Shown here piece after piece: positions 19,450 through 28,184 of a stretch of DNA of 64,000 bases. The stretch covers positions 422,001 through 486,000 of the forward strand of contig NZ_AP014608.1 of the NCBI RefSeq assembly GCF_003573915.1, given 5' to 3'. This DNA is from Blattabacterium cuenoti STAT. Lineage in GTDB: Bacteria; Bacteroidota; Bacteroidia; Flavobacteriales; Blattabacteriaceae. Numbering within the stretch: position 1 is the first letter of the stretch; each line of letters opens with the position of its first letter. Under the pieces are notes generated by a model. It saw only the letters and a list, made by a program, of their open reading frames with translations, was not told the DNA's origin and ran no database searches. Made by a program: the position numbers and the translations under genes.

Positions 19450-19950
19450 TTAGATCCAATTTTTTTGAACTTTTAAAGTTTTTTCGATCACATCTCTTAC
19501 ACATCCCCTACCTCCTTTTTTTGGAGATATATATTTAGATATATTTTTTACTTCTTGAACTGCATCTATTGGAGAACAAGGTAATGCTACAGATTTCATA
19601 ATCTCAATATCAGGAATATCATCTCCCATGTAAAGAATTTTTTTTTTAGTAAGATTTAAAATTTTACAATATTCATCTAAATATTTTTTTTTATTATTTA
19701 CTCCTTGATAAATATAAGAGATATTCAAGTCCCTCAAACGTCTAAAAACCATCAAATCTGATCCTCCTGTTATAATACATAAATTATATCCTTTTTCTCT
19801 TGCTAATTGTATCGCATACCCATCTTTAGCAAACATTCTTCTTCCAAAATTTCCATCTGAAAACAAATGTAAAGTACAATCCGTTAATACTCCATCTACA
19901 TCAAATATGAAAGTATTAATATCATTCATTATCTTTATATAAGTTTCCAT
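19450..19950 (-). CDS. kdsC: KdsC-like HAD phosphatase (Kdo-8-phosphate phosphatase)
   Basis: 166 residues, cap-less C0 HAD hydrolase. The nucleophile motif is FDVDGVLTD (about 16-24) followed by DGxFGRRMFAKDGYAI as in KdsC, then IITGG (motif II), a Lys region and MGDDIPD (motif IV). KdsC releases Kdo from Kdo-8-phosphate for the lipopolysaccharide core. The first ATG (19950) adds seven residues before a second Met in MNDINTFIFDVDG; either start is possible. A good promoter match lies just upstream. Confidence 0.88.
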   Translation of the reverse strand: METYIKIMNDINTFIFDVDGVLTDCTLHLFSDGNFGRRMFAKDGYAIQLAREKGYNLCIITGGSDLMVFRRLRDLNISYIYQGVNNKKKYLDEYCKILNLTKKKILYMGDDIPDIEIMKSVALPCSPIDAVQEVKNISKYISPKKGGRGCVRDVIEKTLKVQKNWI

Positions 19951-19983
19951 ATAATATTATATTCATTTTCATTATTTATTATT

Positions 19984-20012
19984 CAAACATAACCATAGCA
20001 TAAAATAACAAA
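19984..20012 (-). promoter_or_regulatory. Bacteroidete-type promoter of kdsC
   Basis: Read on the minus strand: TTTG (20012-20009), 17 bases, then TATGTTTG (19991-19984). This fits the flavobacterial consensus TTG/TTTG-N17-23-TAnnTTTG exactly. The -7 box lies 33 bases upstream of the first kdsC ATG. Confidence 0.6.
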
Positions 20013-20104
20013 AATCATTAAACAATTATGTTTATTTATATAAAATAAAACAATTTTTTTATGAAAAAATTTAAAAATAAATATATTACTTAACTTATGT
20101 TCTC

Positions 20105-20506
20105 TTATATATCTTCAAAATTAATATTTGTGAAATTTTTCATATCTGATGTTCTTTTTTGAACTTCCTTAAGTTCTTGATTATATGTAGTATGATTCTT
20201 AAAATCTTTTTGATGACGTTCAGAAATAACTTCTCTTCCTTTTTCATTAATAATAAAACGAATCATATCGTCAAGTATACTCTGGAATTTTGAAAAATCT
20301 TCTTTATACAAATAAATTTTATGTTTTTTATAAGTTATTTCTCCTGTTTCAGAGAAATTTTTTTTACTTTCAGTTATCGTCAAATAATAATCACCTGCTC
20401 TTGTTTCTCTTGCATCAAAAAAATAAGTCCTACTACCAGTTTTTAAAGTTCGTGAACAAATTTCATTTCTGTCTTTAATGTTTTCTTTGTTTTCTTTTTC
20501 GTCCAT
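20105..20506 (-). CDS. PUR-domain nucleic-acid-binding protein (DUF3276)
   Basis: 133 residues. The central block CSRTLKTGSRTYFFDARETRAGDYYLTITESKK is the beta-sheet core of the small bacterial PUR-alpha-like family (DUF3276), whose spirochaete member binds DNA and RNA. The helix DDMIRFIINEKGREVIS follows. The N-terminus (about 15 residues) and C-terminus are charged and probably disordered. Its role is unknown in bacteroidetes; possibly a single-strand-binding regulator. It stands alone between kdsC and an ABC transporter. A CAAATCTA (20535-20542) upstream equals the -7 box used before the tuf operon. Confidence 0.85.
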   Translation of the reverse strand: MDEKENKENIKDRNEICSRTLKTGSRTYFFDARETRAGDYYLTITESKKNFSETGEITYKKHKIYLYKEDFSKFQSILDDMIRFIINEKGREVISERHQKDFKNHTTYNQELKEVQKRTSDMKNFTNINFEDI

Positions 20507-20534
20507 TTCAAAATATATTATAATCCAAACTAAG

Positions 20535-20542
20535 CAAATCTA
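20535..20542 (-). promoter_or_regulatory. Possible -7 box upstream of the PUR-domain gene
   Basis: The minus strand reads TAGATTTG, an exact TAnnTTTG, 28 bases before the start codon. No -33 element at the right distance, so this could be chance in AT-rich DNA. Confidence 0.35.
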
Positions 20543-20592
20543 AATAAAAAAAATGGTCTATACTATTTTTTTTCATGATTGTTATCATAATT

Positions 20593-22329
20593 TTATGAAA
20601 AAATATTATGATTTTCTATCTTTGATATTTTTCCATTTTTTAAAACAATAAATAAATCAAAATCTGAAATATAAGAAATATCATGAGTTATAATAATAAT
20701 AGTACTGTATTTCAGTTCTTTTTTAAGATAACGAATAATTTCTCTTCTAGTTTTTTGATCTATAGCAGAAAAACTATCATCAAATATAAGAATTTTTGGA
20801 TTTTTTATAATAGCTCTAGCTATACATATCCTTTGTTTTTGTCCTCCCGATAAAGTAATTCCTCTTTCTCCTATAATTGTTTCATATCTATTTTTAAAAT
20901 TTAGAATATCATTTTCTATCATAGCTATTCTAGCCGCATTATATACTTTACATGGAGTTATTTTTTTAATACTTCCTATAGCTATATTATTATAAATAGA
21001 ATCTGAAAAAAGAAAAGATTCTTGAGGAACATAACCAATGTTTTTTCTGAAATTATATAAATTATGATCTTTTAAAGATAAATTATCTACTAATATTTCT
21101 CCTTGTTTAGGATCATATAAACGGGATATTAATCTTCCTATTGTTGTTTTTCCTGATCCTGTTTCTCCTGTTAAAATTAAAGTTTTACCTTTCATTAAAG
21201 TAAATGAAATTTTACTAAGTGTATAATTTTGAACATATTGTTTTCTATTATATAAACTCCTTTGAGGACAATAAAAAAAACTTACATTTTTAAATTCAAC
21301 TTTTCCAAAAATTCTTGTTTTTACTAAATTAGTATTCAATATTTCAGGTTTTATTTTCAAAAATTCACTAATACGAATTAGTGATACTTTAGCTCTTTCT
21401 GAAATAGAAATAACCCATCCTAATATAATAAAAGGAAAAAATAAAATATTTACATATGTAAAAAATTCAGCAATATTTCCTATCTCTTTAATTTCACCTT
21501 CAAAATATTTTTTTCCCCCAAAGAATAAAATCAATGAATAACAAATTCCTATAAAAAATATAATTAAAGAAGATAATATGGTATCAATTTTAGCTAATTC
21601 TATATTTTTTTTTTTATATTGAGATATAATTTTTTTGTGTTTCTCTTGAAAAAAAGATTCTGATACAAATAATTTGATAATATAAATTCCTGAAAAAGTT
21701 TCTTGTATAAAAGAACATATGATAGACTGGAATTTTTGAACCTTTTTACTTTTTTTAGCAATAAAAATACTAATATAATAGATAAAAATAAAAAGAATAG
21801 GAATAGGCAAAACTACATAAAAAGTTAACACTTTATTAATCCTTAACATTTGCATAAGAACCATAAAAAAAAGAATTATAAGATTCAAAAAATACATAAA
21901 TCCAGGACCTATACATTGTCTTATAAAAGAAACGTCTTCTGTAAGACGATTCATTAAATCACCTGTAGAATTTTTTTTATAAAAAGAAGAACTTAACTTT
22001 TGATAATGTGAAAAAATTTCGTTTTTTATATCAAATTCTATCATTCTAGATGTAGTAATTATACATTGTCTCATATGATATTTTACAAAACCTCCTATAA
22101 TTGGAACTATTAATATGATACTAACATAAATACAAATATCTTTTTTTAAAGAAATAAAATTTGATAAATCACTAAAAATATAACTTATAACATTAATTGA
22201 CTTTCCTATATAAGGAATAGGAAATAAAGTTAAAATATTTGATATTAAAATTAATAAAAACCCTATAGATAATCGTAATTTGTATTTTCGACAATATTTT
22301 TTGCTAAAAACAAATAAACCGCCATTCAT
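20593..22329 (-). CDS. MsbA-like ABC exporter (fused membrane and ATPase domains)
   Basis: 578 residues, half-transporter that would act as a dimer. An N-terminal six-helix transmembrane domain (to about 320) is joined to an ATPase domain with Walker A GETGSGKTT, signature LSGGQKQR and Walker B ILIFDDSFSAID, plus a final His loop IIITHD. The family includes MsbA (lipid A-core flippase) and peptide or drug exporters; substrate is not predictable from sequence alone. Together with lptE and kdsC in this window, a lipid-A/lipooligosaccharide substrate is a reasonable guess. The aspartate in Walker B replaces the usual Asp-Glu pair with DD. Confidence 0.88.
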   Translation of the reverse strand: MNGGLFVFSKKYCRKYKLRLSIGFLLILISNILTLFPIPYIGKSINVISYIFSDLSNFISLKKDICIYVSIILIVPIIGGFVKYHMRQCIITTSRMIEFDIKNEIFSHYQKLSSSFYKKNSTGDLMNRLTEDVSFIRQCIGPGFMYFLNLIILFFMVLMQMLRINKVLTFYVVLPIPILFIFIYYISIFIAKKSKKVQKFQSIICSFIQETFSGIYIIKLFVSESFFQEKHKKIISQYKKKNIELAKIDTILSSLIIFFIGICYSLILFFGGKKYFEGEIKEIGNIAEFFTYVNILFFPFIILGWVISISERAKVSLIRISEFLKIKPEILNTNLVKTRIFGKVEFKNVSFFYCPQRSLYNRKQYVQNYTLSKISFTLMKGKTLILTGETGSGKTTIGRLISRLYDPKQGEILVDNLSLKDHNLYNFRKNIGYVPQESFLFSDSIYNNIAIGSIKKITPCKVYNAARIAMIENDILNFKNRYETIIGERGITLSGGQKQRICIARAIIKNPKILIFDDSFSAIDQKTRREIIRYLKKELKYSTIIIITHDISYISDFDLFIVLKNGKISKIENHNIFS

Positions 22330-22385
22330 ATAATGAACAAAAATACAAACTTTTTAAATTTCGATTTTTTATTTATATAATTATA

Positions 22386-22399
22386 CGAAAAATTTTTCG
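22386..22399. repeat. 14-bp palindrome between the ABC exporter and nusB
   Basis: CGAAAAATTTTTCG is its own reverse complement, in the 99-bp divergent promoter region. It could be an operator, but A-run/T-run palindromes arise easily here. Confidence 0.25.
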
Positions 22400-22428
22400 C
22401 ATAAAAAATCAACATTATTACAACAAAA

Positions 22429-23355
22429 ATGTCAGTAAGACGACACTTTAGAATAAGAAGTTTACAGTTTTTATATGCTCAATATATATCTAAAATGGAT
22501 TTAAATAAAGTTGAAGAAAATATGCTTAAAAGTATTAAATCTTTGCATCATCTTTATATTTTTCTTCTCTATTTAATTTTAAAAATTAGAGAAAACGCTT
22601 TGAAAAAAAAATTATATAATAAAACAGATTTTATACAAAAATTAGCATATAATTCATTGATAAAAATGTTATCTGAAAATAAATATTTAATAGAAGAATA
22701 TCGTTCTACAAAAAATTCTGAAAAAGTTTTATGGAATCAACAATATGAATATATTTTTTTTTTATTAAAAAAAAAGCAAAAATCAAATTTTTTCAAGAAA
22801 TTTTCTGTAAAATCTTGTTCTTCTTTTGAAGAAGAAAAAAATTTTTTAATAAAATATTATAAAAATTTTGTTATTCCAGATAAAAAATTAATAGAATATA
22901 TAGAAGATTTATACTTTTTTCATGGAAAAGAGGATTTATACATGGCTCATACTATGGTATGCAAAACTCTACAATTTATCAATTATTCCACTCCTAAAAA
23001 TTTTAAATTGTATAATATATATAACAACGAAGAAAATAAAAAATTTATAATCAAATTATATCGAAATACAATTTTTCATAAAGAAGAATTTAATAATTTA
23101 ATTAATGATATATCATGTAATTGGGATATTAAAAGAATAGCAATTATAGATTTAATTATATTGCAAATGGCTATTTGCGAATTTTTATATTTTCCAAATA
23201 TCCCTCCCAAAGCAACTATGAATGAATATATAGAAATAACAAAAATATTTTGTATGGAAAAAAGCAAAATTTTTATTAATGGTATATTAGACCAAATATT
23301 TAAATTTTTATATAAAAAAAATAGAATATTCAAAATAGGAAAAGGACTCATGTAA
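22429..23355 (+). CDS. nusB: Transcription antitermination protein NusB
   Basis: 308 residues, longer than the proteobacterial form (about 140) because bacteroidete NusB has a long N-terminal extension. The start RRHFRIRSLQFLYAQ and the C-terminal NusB fold (about 200-305, with NWDIKRIAIIDLIILQMAICEF and the EYIEITK segment) are both recognisable. It binds boxA RNA with NusE/S10 to support rRNA transcription. yajC and coaE follow on the same strand at short spacing. Confidence 0.9.
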   Translation: MSVRRHFRIRSLQFLYAQYISKMDLNKVEENMLKSIKSLHHLYIFLLYLILKIRENALKKKLYNKTDFIQKLAYNSLIKMLSENKYLIEEYRSTKNSEKVLWNQQYEYIFFLLKKKQKSNFFKKFSVKSCSSFEEEKNFLIKYYKNFVIPDKKLIEYIEDLYFFHGKEDLYMAHTMVCKTLQFINYSTPKNFKLYNIYNNEENKKFIIKLYRNTIFHKEEFNNLINDISCNWDIKRIAIIDLIILQMAICEFLYFPNIPPKATMNEYIEITKIFCMEKSKIFINGILDQIFKFLYKKNRIFKIGKGLM

Positions 23356-23396
23356 GCATGTAAGTAAGTTTACTTAAACTAAAATATTATATTTCT

Positions 23397-23705
23397 ATGT
23401 TTTTTTTATTACAGCAAAATTCTATTATGAGTACCATTTGGATGTTTGTACTAATTTTTATTATATTTTATTTTTTTATGATACGTCCTCAAATAAAAAA
23501 ACAAAAAAATGAAAAAAAATTTCAAGAAGATTTAAAAATAGGAAATCATATTGTAACAAATTCAGGAATACATGGTAAAATCATAGATATTACAGGATAT
23601 TTTTTCATACTAGAAACTATCACAGGAAAAATAAAACTTGAAAAAGATACAATTTCAAAAGAATTAACTCAATTACGTTATAATAATAACAATAAAAAAT
23701 CATAG
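23397..23705 (+). CDS. yajC: Sec translocase accessory subunit YajC
   Basis: 102 residues with one transmembrane helix (about 14-30) that ends in the family signature YFFMIRPQIKKQK, then a small soluble domain with GNHIVTNSGIHGKI and a strand IKLEKDTI. It associates with SecDF-YidC. It forms a run with nusB (upstream 41 bases) and coaE (downstream 25 bases). Confidence 0.92.
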   Translation: MFFLLQQNSIMSTIWMFVLIFIIFYFFMIRPQIKKQKNEKKFQEDLKIGNHIVTNSGIHGKIIDITGYFFILETITGKIKLEKDTISKELTQLRYNNNNKKS

Positions 23706-23730
23706 CATACAATTATTATTTTATTAAACA

Positions 23731-24356
23731 ATGATCAAAAAAATAAAATTGATAGGAATAACGGGAAAAATGGGGACTGGAAAAAGTTTATTTTCTTCTT
23801 TTTTCAAAAAAAAAGGAATTCCTGTATATTCTTCAGATAAAAGAGGAAAAATATTAATGAATCAAATAAAAATTATAAAAAAAAATATTATAAAATCTTT
23901 TGGACAAGAATCATATAAAAAAAAAAAATAAATACAATTTATTTATCTAAAATAGTGTTTAAAAATTCTACAGCATTAAAATTATTATGTACTATTATAC
24001 ATCCATGGATATCAATAGATTTTAAACACTGGATGTCAGTTATTATTTTACAAAAAAAACCTTTATACGTTATAAAAGAATCAGCTTTATTATTCGAAAG
24101 CAAAAGTTATAAAGAATGTGATTTCATTATCACTGTAACTGCGTCTAAAAAAAATATGATTGAAAGAATAATAAAAAGAGATAATTTAAATGAAAATCAA
24201 ATTATAGATCGATTGAAAAATCAAATATCTAATAAAAAAAGAAAAAAAAAATCCAATCTTATAATCAGAAACTATTCATCTATATATCACTTGCAAAAAA
24301 AAGCAAATAAAATACATAAACGATTAGAAAAATTAATTACAAAAAAAAATCAATAA
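23731..24356 (+). CDS. coaE: Dephospho-CoA kinase, split by a poly(A) frameshift
   Basis: Last step of CoA synthesis. The first part (23731-23931, 66 aa) has the P-loop GITGKMGTGKS and the YSSDK segment. It ends at a TAA directly after a run of 12 A (23917-23928). In the +1 frame reading continues as KINTIYLSKIVFKNSTALKL, then IIHPW, ESALLFES, the DFIITVTAS strand and ERIIKRD to a TAA at 24356. One extra A (13) or two fewer (10) restores one 208-residue protein of normal CoaE length with all motifs intact. Poly(A) transcriptional slippage is the likely rescue; a sequencing indel or recent pseudogene is the alternative. Confidence 0.85.
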
Positions 24357-24357
24357 T

Positions 24358-24483
24358 ATGGGAAAAGGAGATAAAAAAACTAAAAGAGGAAAAATAAGAA
24401 ATAAAACTTATGGAAATCTTCGTAAAAATCCAAGAAATACGAAAAAGAAAAAAGAAAAAAGTAAAAATACTAATCTTTTTTAG
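24358..24483 (+). CDS. THX-type small ribosomal protein
   Basis: 41 codons, ATG at 24358 to TAG at 24481, beginning one base after the coaE stop. The peptide starts MGKGDKKTKRGKI, which matches the start of the small basic 30S protein called THX in bacteroidetes, followed by TYGNLRKNPR. It is almost half Lys/Arg and has no acidic patch. THX sits in a cavity at the top of the 30S head and stabilises it in Thermus. The longer Lys/Asn tail is unusual compared with the short family members I remember. The last 14 bases overlap the convergent peptidase gene. Confidence 0.82.
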   Translation: MGKGDKKTKRGKIRNKTYGNLRKNPRNTKKKKEKSKNTNLF

Positions 24484-25183
24484 TTATACTATTGCTATTA
24501 TCATCATTGGTAAAAATAGATAGAAAATATATTAATTGGGCTAAACAACCAAGAGAAGAAACTACATATGTCATAGCTGCTAAATTTAATGATTCTCTTG
24601 CTTTATGATATTCCTGATAATTAACCATATTTTTGGTTTTTAACCAAAATAATGCTCTATTACTTGCGTCGAATTCTATAGGTAATGTAATAAAAGAAAA
24701 AATTACAACTAAAAAAAATAACCCTATTCCTAACTTTAAAATTAGGGAATCTTTTCCTCCTGAACTATAAAAGATAGTTAATCCAGACATTATTGCAATA
24801 TTCACAAATTTAGAACTTAAACTCAAAATAGGGATTAAATAATTCCGTAATTTTAATAGATTATAACCTAATCTATGTTGTAAAGCGTGTCCACATTCAT
24901 GAGCTGCCACTGCAACGGAAGCTGCTGTACTATCATTATATACATTTTCACTTAAATTAATTGTTTTGTTAATAGGATTATAATGATCAGTCAATTCTCC
25001 TGTTACAGAAAGAACATTTACGTCATGAATTCCATGATCTATTAACATTTTTTCTGCTATTTCTTTTCCACTCATACGTGATTGTAAGTATAATTTAGAA
25101 TAATTTCTAAATTTATTTTTTAATATTGTATTTACAATAACACTTACTAAAACAGTGATCCCTATAATAAAATAGTAAGTCAT
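24470..25183 (-). CDS. Membrane zinc metallopeptidase (YugP family)
   Basis: 237 residues. An N-terminal transmembrane helix (3-20) precedes the HEXXH zinc site HECGH at 95-99, followed by several more membrane helices (about 115-190 and near 210). This is the YugP/DUF (Zn-dependent neutral protease type 2) family, a polytopic membrane protease of unknown substrate. The conserved helix around YNDSTAASVAVAAHECGHALQH is intact, so it should be active. The 3' end overlaps the THX gene; ndh diverges on the other side. Confidence 0.85.
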   Translation of the reverse strand: MTYYFIIGITVLVSVIVNTILKNKFRNYSKLYLQSRMSGKEIAEKMLIDHGIHDVNVLSVTGELTDHYNPINKTINLSENVYNDSTAASVAVAAHECGHALQHRLGYNLLKLRNYLIPILSLSSKFVNIAIMSGLTIFYSSGGKDSLILKLGIGLFFLVVIFSFITLPIEFDASNRALFWLKTKNMVNYQEYHKARESLNLAAMTYVVSSLGCLAQLIYFLSIFTNDDNSNSITKKD

Positions 25184-25265
25184 ACAAATCTATTTTTTAA
25201 CAAAATTATTAATTTATCAATTAAAATGAAAATATATATAAATTAGTTATGTCAAATTTTTGACT

Positions 25266-26558
25266 ATGAATATACCAAAAGTCAACAACCTAAAAAGAAT
25301 CGTTATTATTGGTGCCGGATTTGCGGGGTTACAAGTAGCAAAAAAATTAAGAAGAGATAAATTTCAGGTGATTCTTATTGATAAAAATAATTATCATACT
25401 TTCCAACCTTTATTGTATCAAGTAGCAACAGCAGGTTTAGAACCAGATTCTATAGCACATTCTATTAGAAATATTATAAGAAAAACAAAAAATTTCTTTT
25501 TTAGACTGGCTATTGTTCATTATATTAATACAAAAAAACAAACGATACATACAAATGTAGGAAGTTTATCCTATGATTACTTAATTATAGCAACAGGATC
25601 TGTGACCAATTATTTTGGAAATAAAAATATAGAATCTTTTGCTTTACCCATGAAATCTATTCCAGAAGCTTTGAATTTAAGAAGTCTTATTTTACAAGAT
25701 TTTGAATCTGCTTTATTAACAACAGATGAGAAAAAAAAAATAAAACTTATGACTTTTGTCATTGTAGGAGGAGGGCCTACTGGAGTAGAATTAGCTGGTG
25801 CTTTAGCTGAAATGAAAAAATATGTATTACCGCATGATTATCCTGATTTAGATATTCGATACATGAATATTCACTTATTACAAGCTACTTCTAGATTACT
25901 GGATGGTATGTCTGAACAATCAGCTAAACAAGCTTATAAAAATTTGAAAGAATTAGGTGTTATCATTTGGTTAAATTCTTTAGTGAAAGATTATAATGGA
26001 GAAATAGTTTTTATGGAAAAAAATCAAAAAATAGAATCTTTTAATGTAATATGGGCAGCAGGGGTAAAAGGTGCAATTATAAAAGGATTTCTAAAAGAAG
26101 ATATGGAAGGAAATAGAATTTTAGTTAACAATTATCTTAAAGCTATAAAATATAAAAATATTTTTTCTATTGGAGATGTTGCTTATGTAAACGATAGTAA
26201 AAATTATCCTAATGGATATCCCATGACAGCCCAACCTGCTATACAACAAGGAAATCATTTAGCTAGAAATTTGAATTGTTTTATAGATAATATCGAAATG
26301 ATGAAACCTTTCATTTACAAAAACATAGGTTCTATGGCTACTATTGGTAGAAATAAAGCCGTATGTGATTTTCCTTATTTAAAACTAAAGGGTTTTTTAG
26401 CATGGATTACTTGGATGTTTGTTCATTTAGTTAATTTAATAGGTTTTAGAAATAGAGTAATAGCTTTAACAAATTGGATTATTCAATATTTTCATTATAA
26501 TAAAAGTGTACGTTTAATTATAAGACCATTTCATAGAAGAAAAAAAAGAATTACTTAA
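25266..26558 (+). CDS. ndh: Type II NADH:quinone oxidoreductase
   Basis: 430 residues from the ATG at 25266; a TTG two codons upstream is less likely. FAD-binding GAGFAGLQVAKKL near the N-terminus, NYHTFQPLLYQVATAGL (quinone-site region), a second nucleotide fold FVIVGGGPTGVELAGALAE, the C-terminal FAD block IFSIGDVA, and an amphipathic membrane anchor near LAWITWMFVHLVNLIGFRNR. It passes electrons from NADH to menaquinone without pumping protons. The neighbouring isochorismate synthase gene serves menaquinone synthesis. The stop overlaps that convergent gene by 8 bases. Confidence 0.95.
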   Translation: MNIPKVNNLKRIVIIGAGFAGLQVAKKLRRDKFQVILIDKNNYHTFQPLLYQVATAGLEPDSIAHSIRNIIRKTKNFFFRLAIVHYINTKKQTIHTNVGSLSYDYLIIATGSVTNYFGNKNIESFALPMKSIPEALNLRSLILQDFESALLTTDEKKKIKLMTFVIVGGGPTGVELAGALAEMKKYVLPHDYPDLDIRYMNIHLLQATSRLLDGMSEQSAKQAYKNLKELGVIIWLNSLVKDYNGEIVFMEKNQKIESFNVIWAAGVKGAIIKGFLKEDMEGNRILVNNYLKAIKYKNIFSIGDVAYVNDSKNYPNGYPMTAQPAIQQGNHLARNLNCFIDNIEMMKPFIYKNIGSMATIGRNKAVCDFPYLKLKGFLAWITWMFVHLVNLIGFRNRVIALTNWIIQYFHYNKSVRLIIRPFHRRKKRIT

Positions 26559-27597
26559 AAATAAGTTGAGAAAGAATATTTTTTATTTTATTTTCTGTTT
26601 CCATATATTCTTGATGAATATCGCTGTCTATAGTAATTCCACTACCGGCATATAAAATCATTTCTTTTTTATCTTCTTTTATTCTTACACATCTTAAATT
26701 CAAATATAGTTCCATATTAGTTTGATTGACTATTCCAATATATCCTGTATAAAAATTTCTTTCGTATCCTTCATTTTTATGAATGAAATCTAAAGAATTC
26801 TTCTTAGGAAATCCACATATAGAAGGAGTTGGATGTAAACAACTTAATATTTCATAATAATTAGGTTCCTTATAAAAGGAAAAATATATTGAAGTTTCTA
26901 AATGTTTTAAATGACCTATTTTTATAGTTTTTGTATTTTTTATATGAATAGAACCTCTATAAGATTTTAATAAATGAAGTATATATTTTACTACAATTTT
27001 ATGTTCTTCTATTTCTTTTCTTGTCCAATTTTTTAAACCCCAAATAGTTCCTGCTAAAGCTGAAATTTTTAATTTTTTATCATGACATTTCATGAGAAGT
27101 TCAGGAGTAGATCCGATCCAAAATCCATAATGAAAATTATACCAAAGACTAATTAGAGCATTGGGATAAGTATGAATTAATTTCATAAATGTATTTTTAA
27201 AATAAAAATTCCGAAAAGGAATTTTTATAGATCTGGATAAAACAACTTTTGTTAAAAATCCTTTCCTTATACTTTCGATAGCTTTTTTTATTAATTTCTT
27301 ATATTTATAAGAATCTGTTAAAAAAGAAGAGTTTTTTTCCCAAAAAGAAGGAGAAATATTTTCTTGTTTATAAGTTTTTTGTATATCTACAGAATAAATG
27401 TTTTTAGGGTGTATTTTTATAATATGATTGTGATTAAAATTTTGAATTAAAAAAAATTTTTCTCCTACAGAATCATAATGAGAATAAAAAAATATTTTTT
27501 TATCATAAGGTTTTCTAAAAACAACAAAATTATTATGATTATAATAATTTTTTATAATTTTTTTATATAGAGAAAAAACACTAATTTCTATTGGCAT
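26551..27597 (-). CDS. menF: Isochorismate synthase (chorismate-binding family)
   Basis: 348 residues. The conserved C-terminal chorismate-utilising domain has LTKVVLSRSI, FWIGSTPELLM, the ISALAGTIWG block, HLKHLETSI, HPTPSICGFPK, and a final LYAGSGITIDSD with the Mg-binding ETENK. Those features fit MenF/EntC and not anthranilate or aminodeoxychorismate synthase. It commits chorismate (aroC product, 33.4 kb) to menaquinone. It overlaps the thioesterase gene by 10 bases on the same strand, forming a two-gene unit. No other men genes are in the window. Confidence 0.85.
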   Translation of the reverse strand: MPIEISVFSLYKKIIKNYYNHNNFVVFRKPYDKKIFFYSHYDSVGEKFFLIQNFNHNHIIKIHPKNIYSVDIQKTYKQENISPSFWEKNSSFLTDSYKYKKLIKKAIESIRKGFLTKVVLSRSIKIPFRNFYFKNTFMKLIHTYPNALISLWYNFHYGFWIGSTPELLMKCHDKKLKISALAGTIWGLKNWTRKEIEEHKIVVKYILHLLKSYRGSIHIKNTKTIKIGHLKHLETSIYFSFYKEPNYYEILSCLHPTPSICGFPKKNSLDFIHKNEGYERNFYTGYIGIVNQTNMELYLNLRCVRIKEDKKEMILYAGSGITIDSDIHQEYMETENKIKNILSQLIFK

Positions 27598-28052
27598 GTT
27601 TTCTTTATTGGAATTATAATATTTGTTAATTTACAAAAACTAATCATAGTTTTTTTTTCATCATAAACATTAACTTGAATAAAATGTAAGATATTTCCCT
27701 TGTGAAAAATTCTTGCTTCCGCAAATAAAATTCCTTTTTTTATTTTTATAGATCGAATATGATTCGTAGAAATTTCAATACTAAAAACATTAAATTTCCT
27801 TTTTTTTTCATTTTCAATATTTATGAAAGAAATAGAACTTCCAACGCTTTCAGCTAAAATTATAGTTGCTCCTCCATGCAAAAAACCAAAAGGTTGAAAT
27901 ATTTCATGATTTATAGGCATTTTTGCAATCAATCTATCTAATTGATTGGATAAAAAAATAAATTGAATTTGCATTATATTTATCAATGTATTTTTTTTTA
28001 AGTCATTTAATTCATTTAATAATTCCTCGGTTTTTTTTCTCATAACTAACAT
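27588..28052 (-). CDS. Hotdog-fold acyl-CoA thioesterase (PaaI/MenI-like)
   Basis: 154 residues. The hotdog helix carries FGFLHGGATIILAESVGS with His59, Gly60-61 and the likely catalytic Glu68, followed by IEISTNHIRSIKKG and a VNVYDEK strand. The family includes 1,4-dihydroxy-2-naphthoyl-CoA thioesterase of menaquinone synthesis. Overlap with the isochorismate synthase gene makes that the best guess, but the substrate is not fixed by sequence. Confidence 0.82.
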   Translation of the reverse strand: MLVMRKKTEELLNELNDLKKNTLINIMQIQFIFLSNQLDRLIAKMPINHEIFQPFGFLHGGATIILAESVGSSISFINIENEKKRKFNVFSIEISTNHIRSIKIKKGILFAEARIFHKGNILHFIQVNVYDEKKTMISFCKLTNIIIPIKKTCQ

Positions 28053-28184
28053 AAATAATACATAAATAATAATATAATAATTATTGTTTTTTTGTATATA
28101 AACAATTTACATTATATATTATTATTATATATTCTATAACTATTTTTTTCATTAATAAAACATATCTTAAAGAAATTAGAAAAT

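Noticed and set aside
22338..22345. TATTTTTG box before the ABC exporter gene
   Set aside because: Matches the -7 pattern but there is no -33 element at a workable distance; A/T runs make such matches common.
25185..25192. TAGATTTG-type box on the minus strand before the YugP-like peptidase
   Set aside because: It lies one base from the start codon, so a transcript would begin inside the gene; probably chance.
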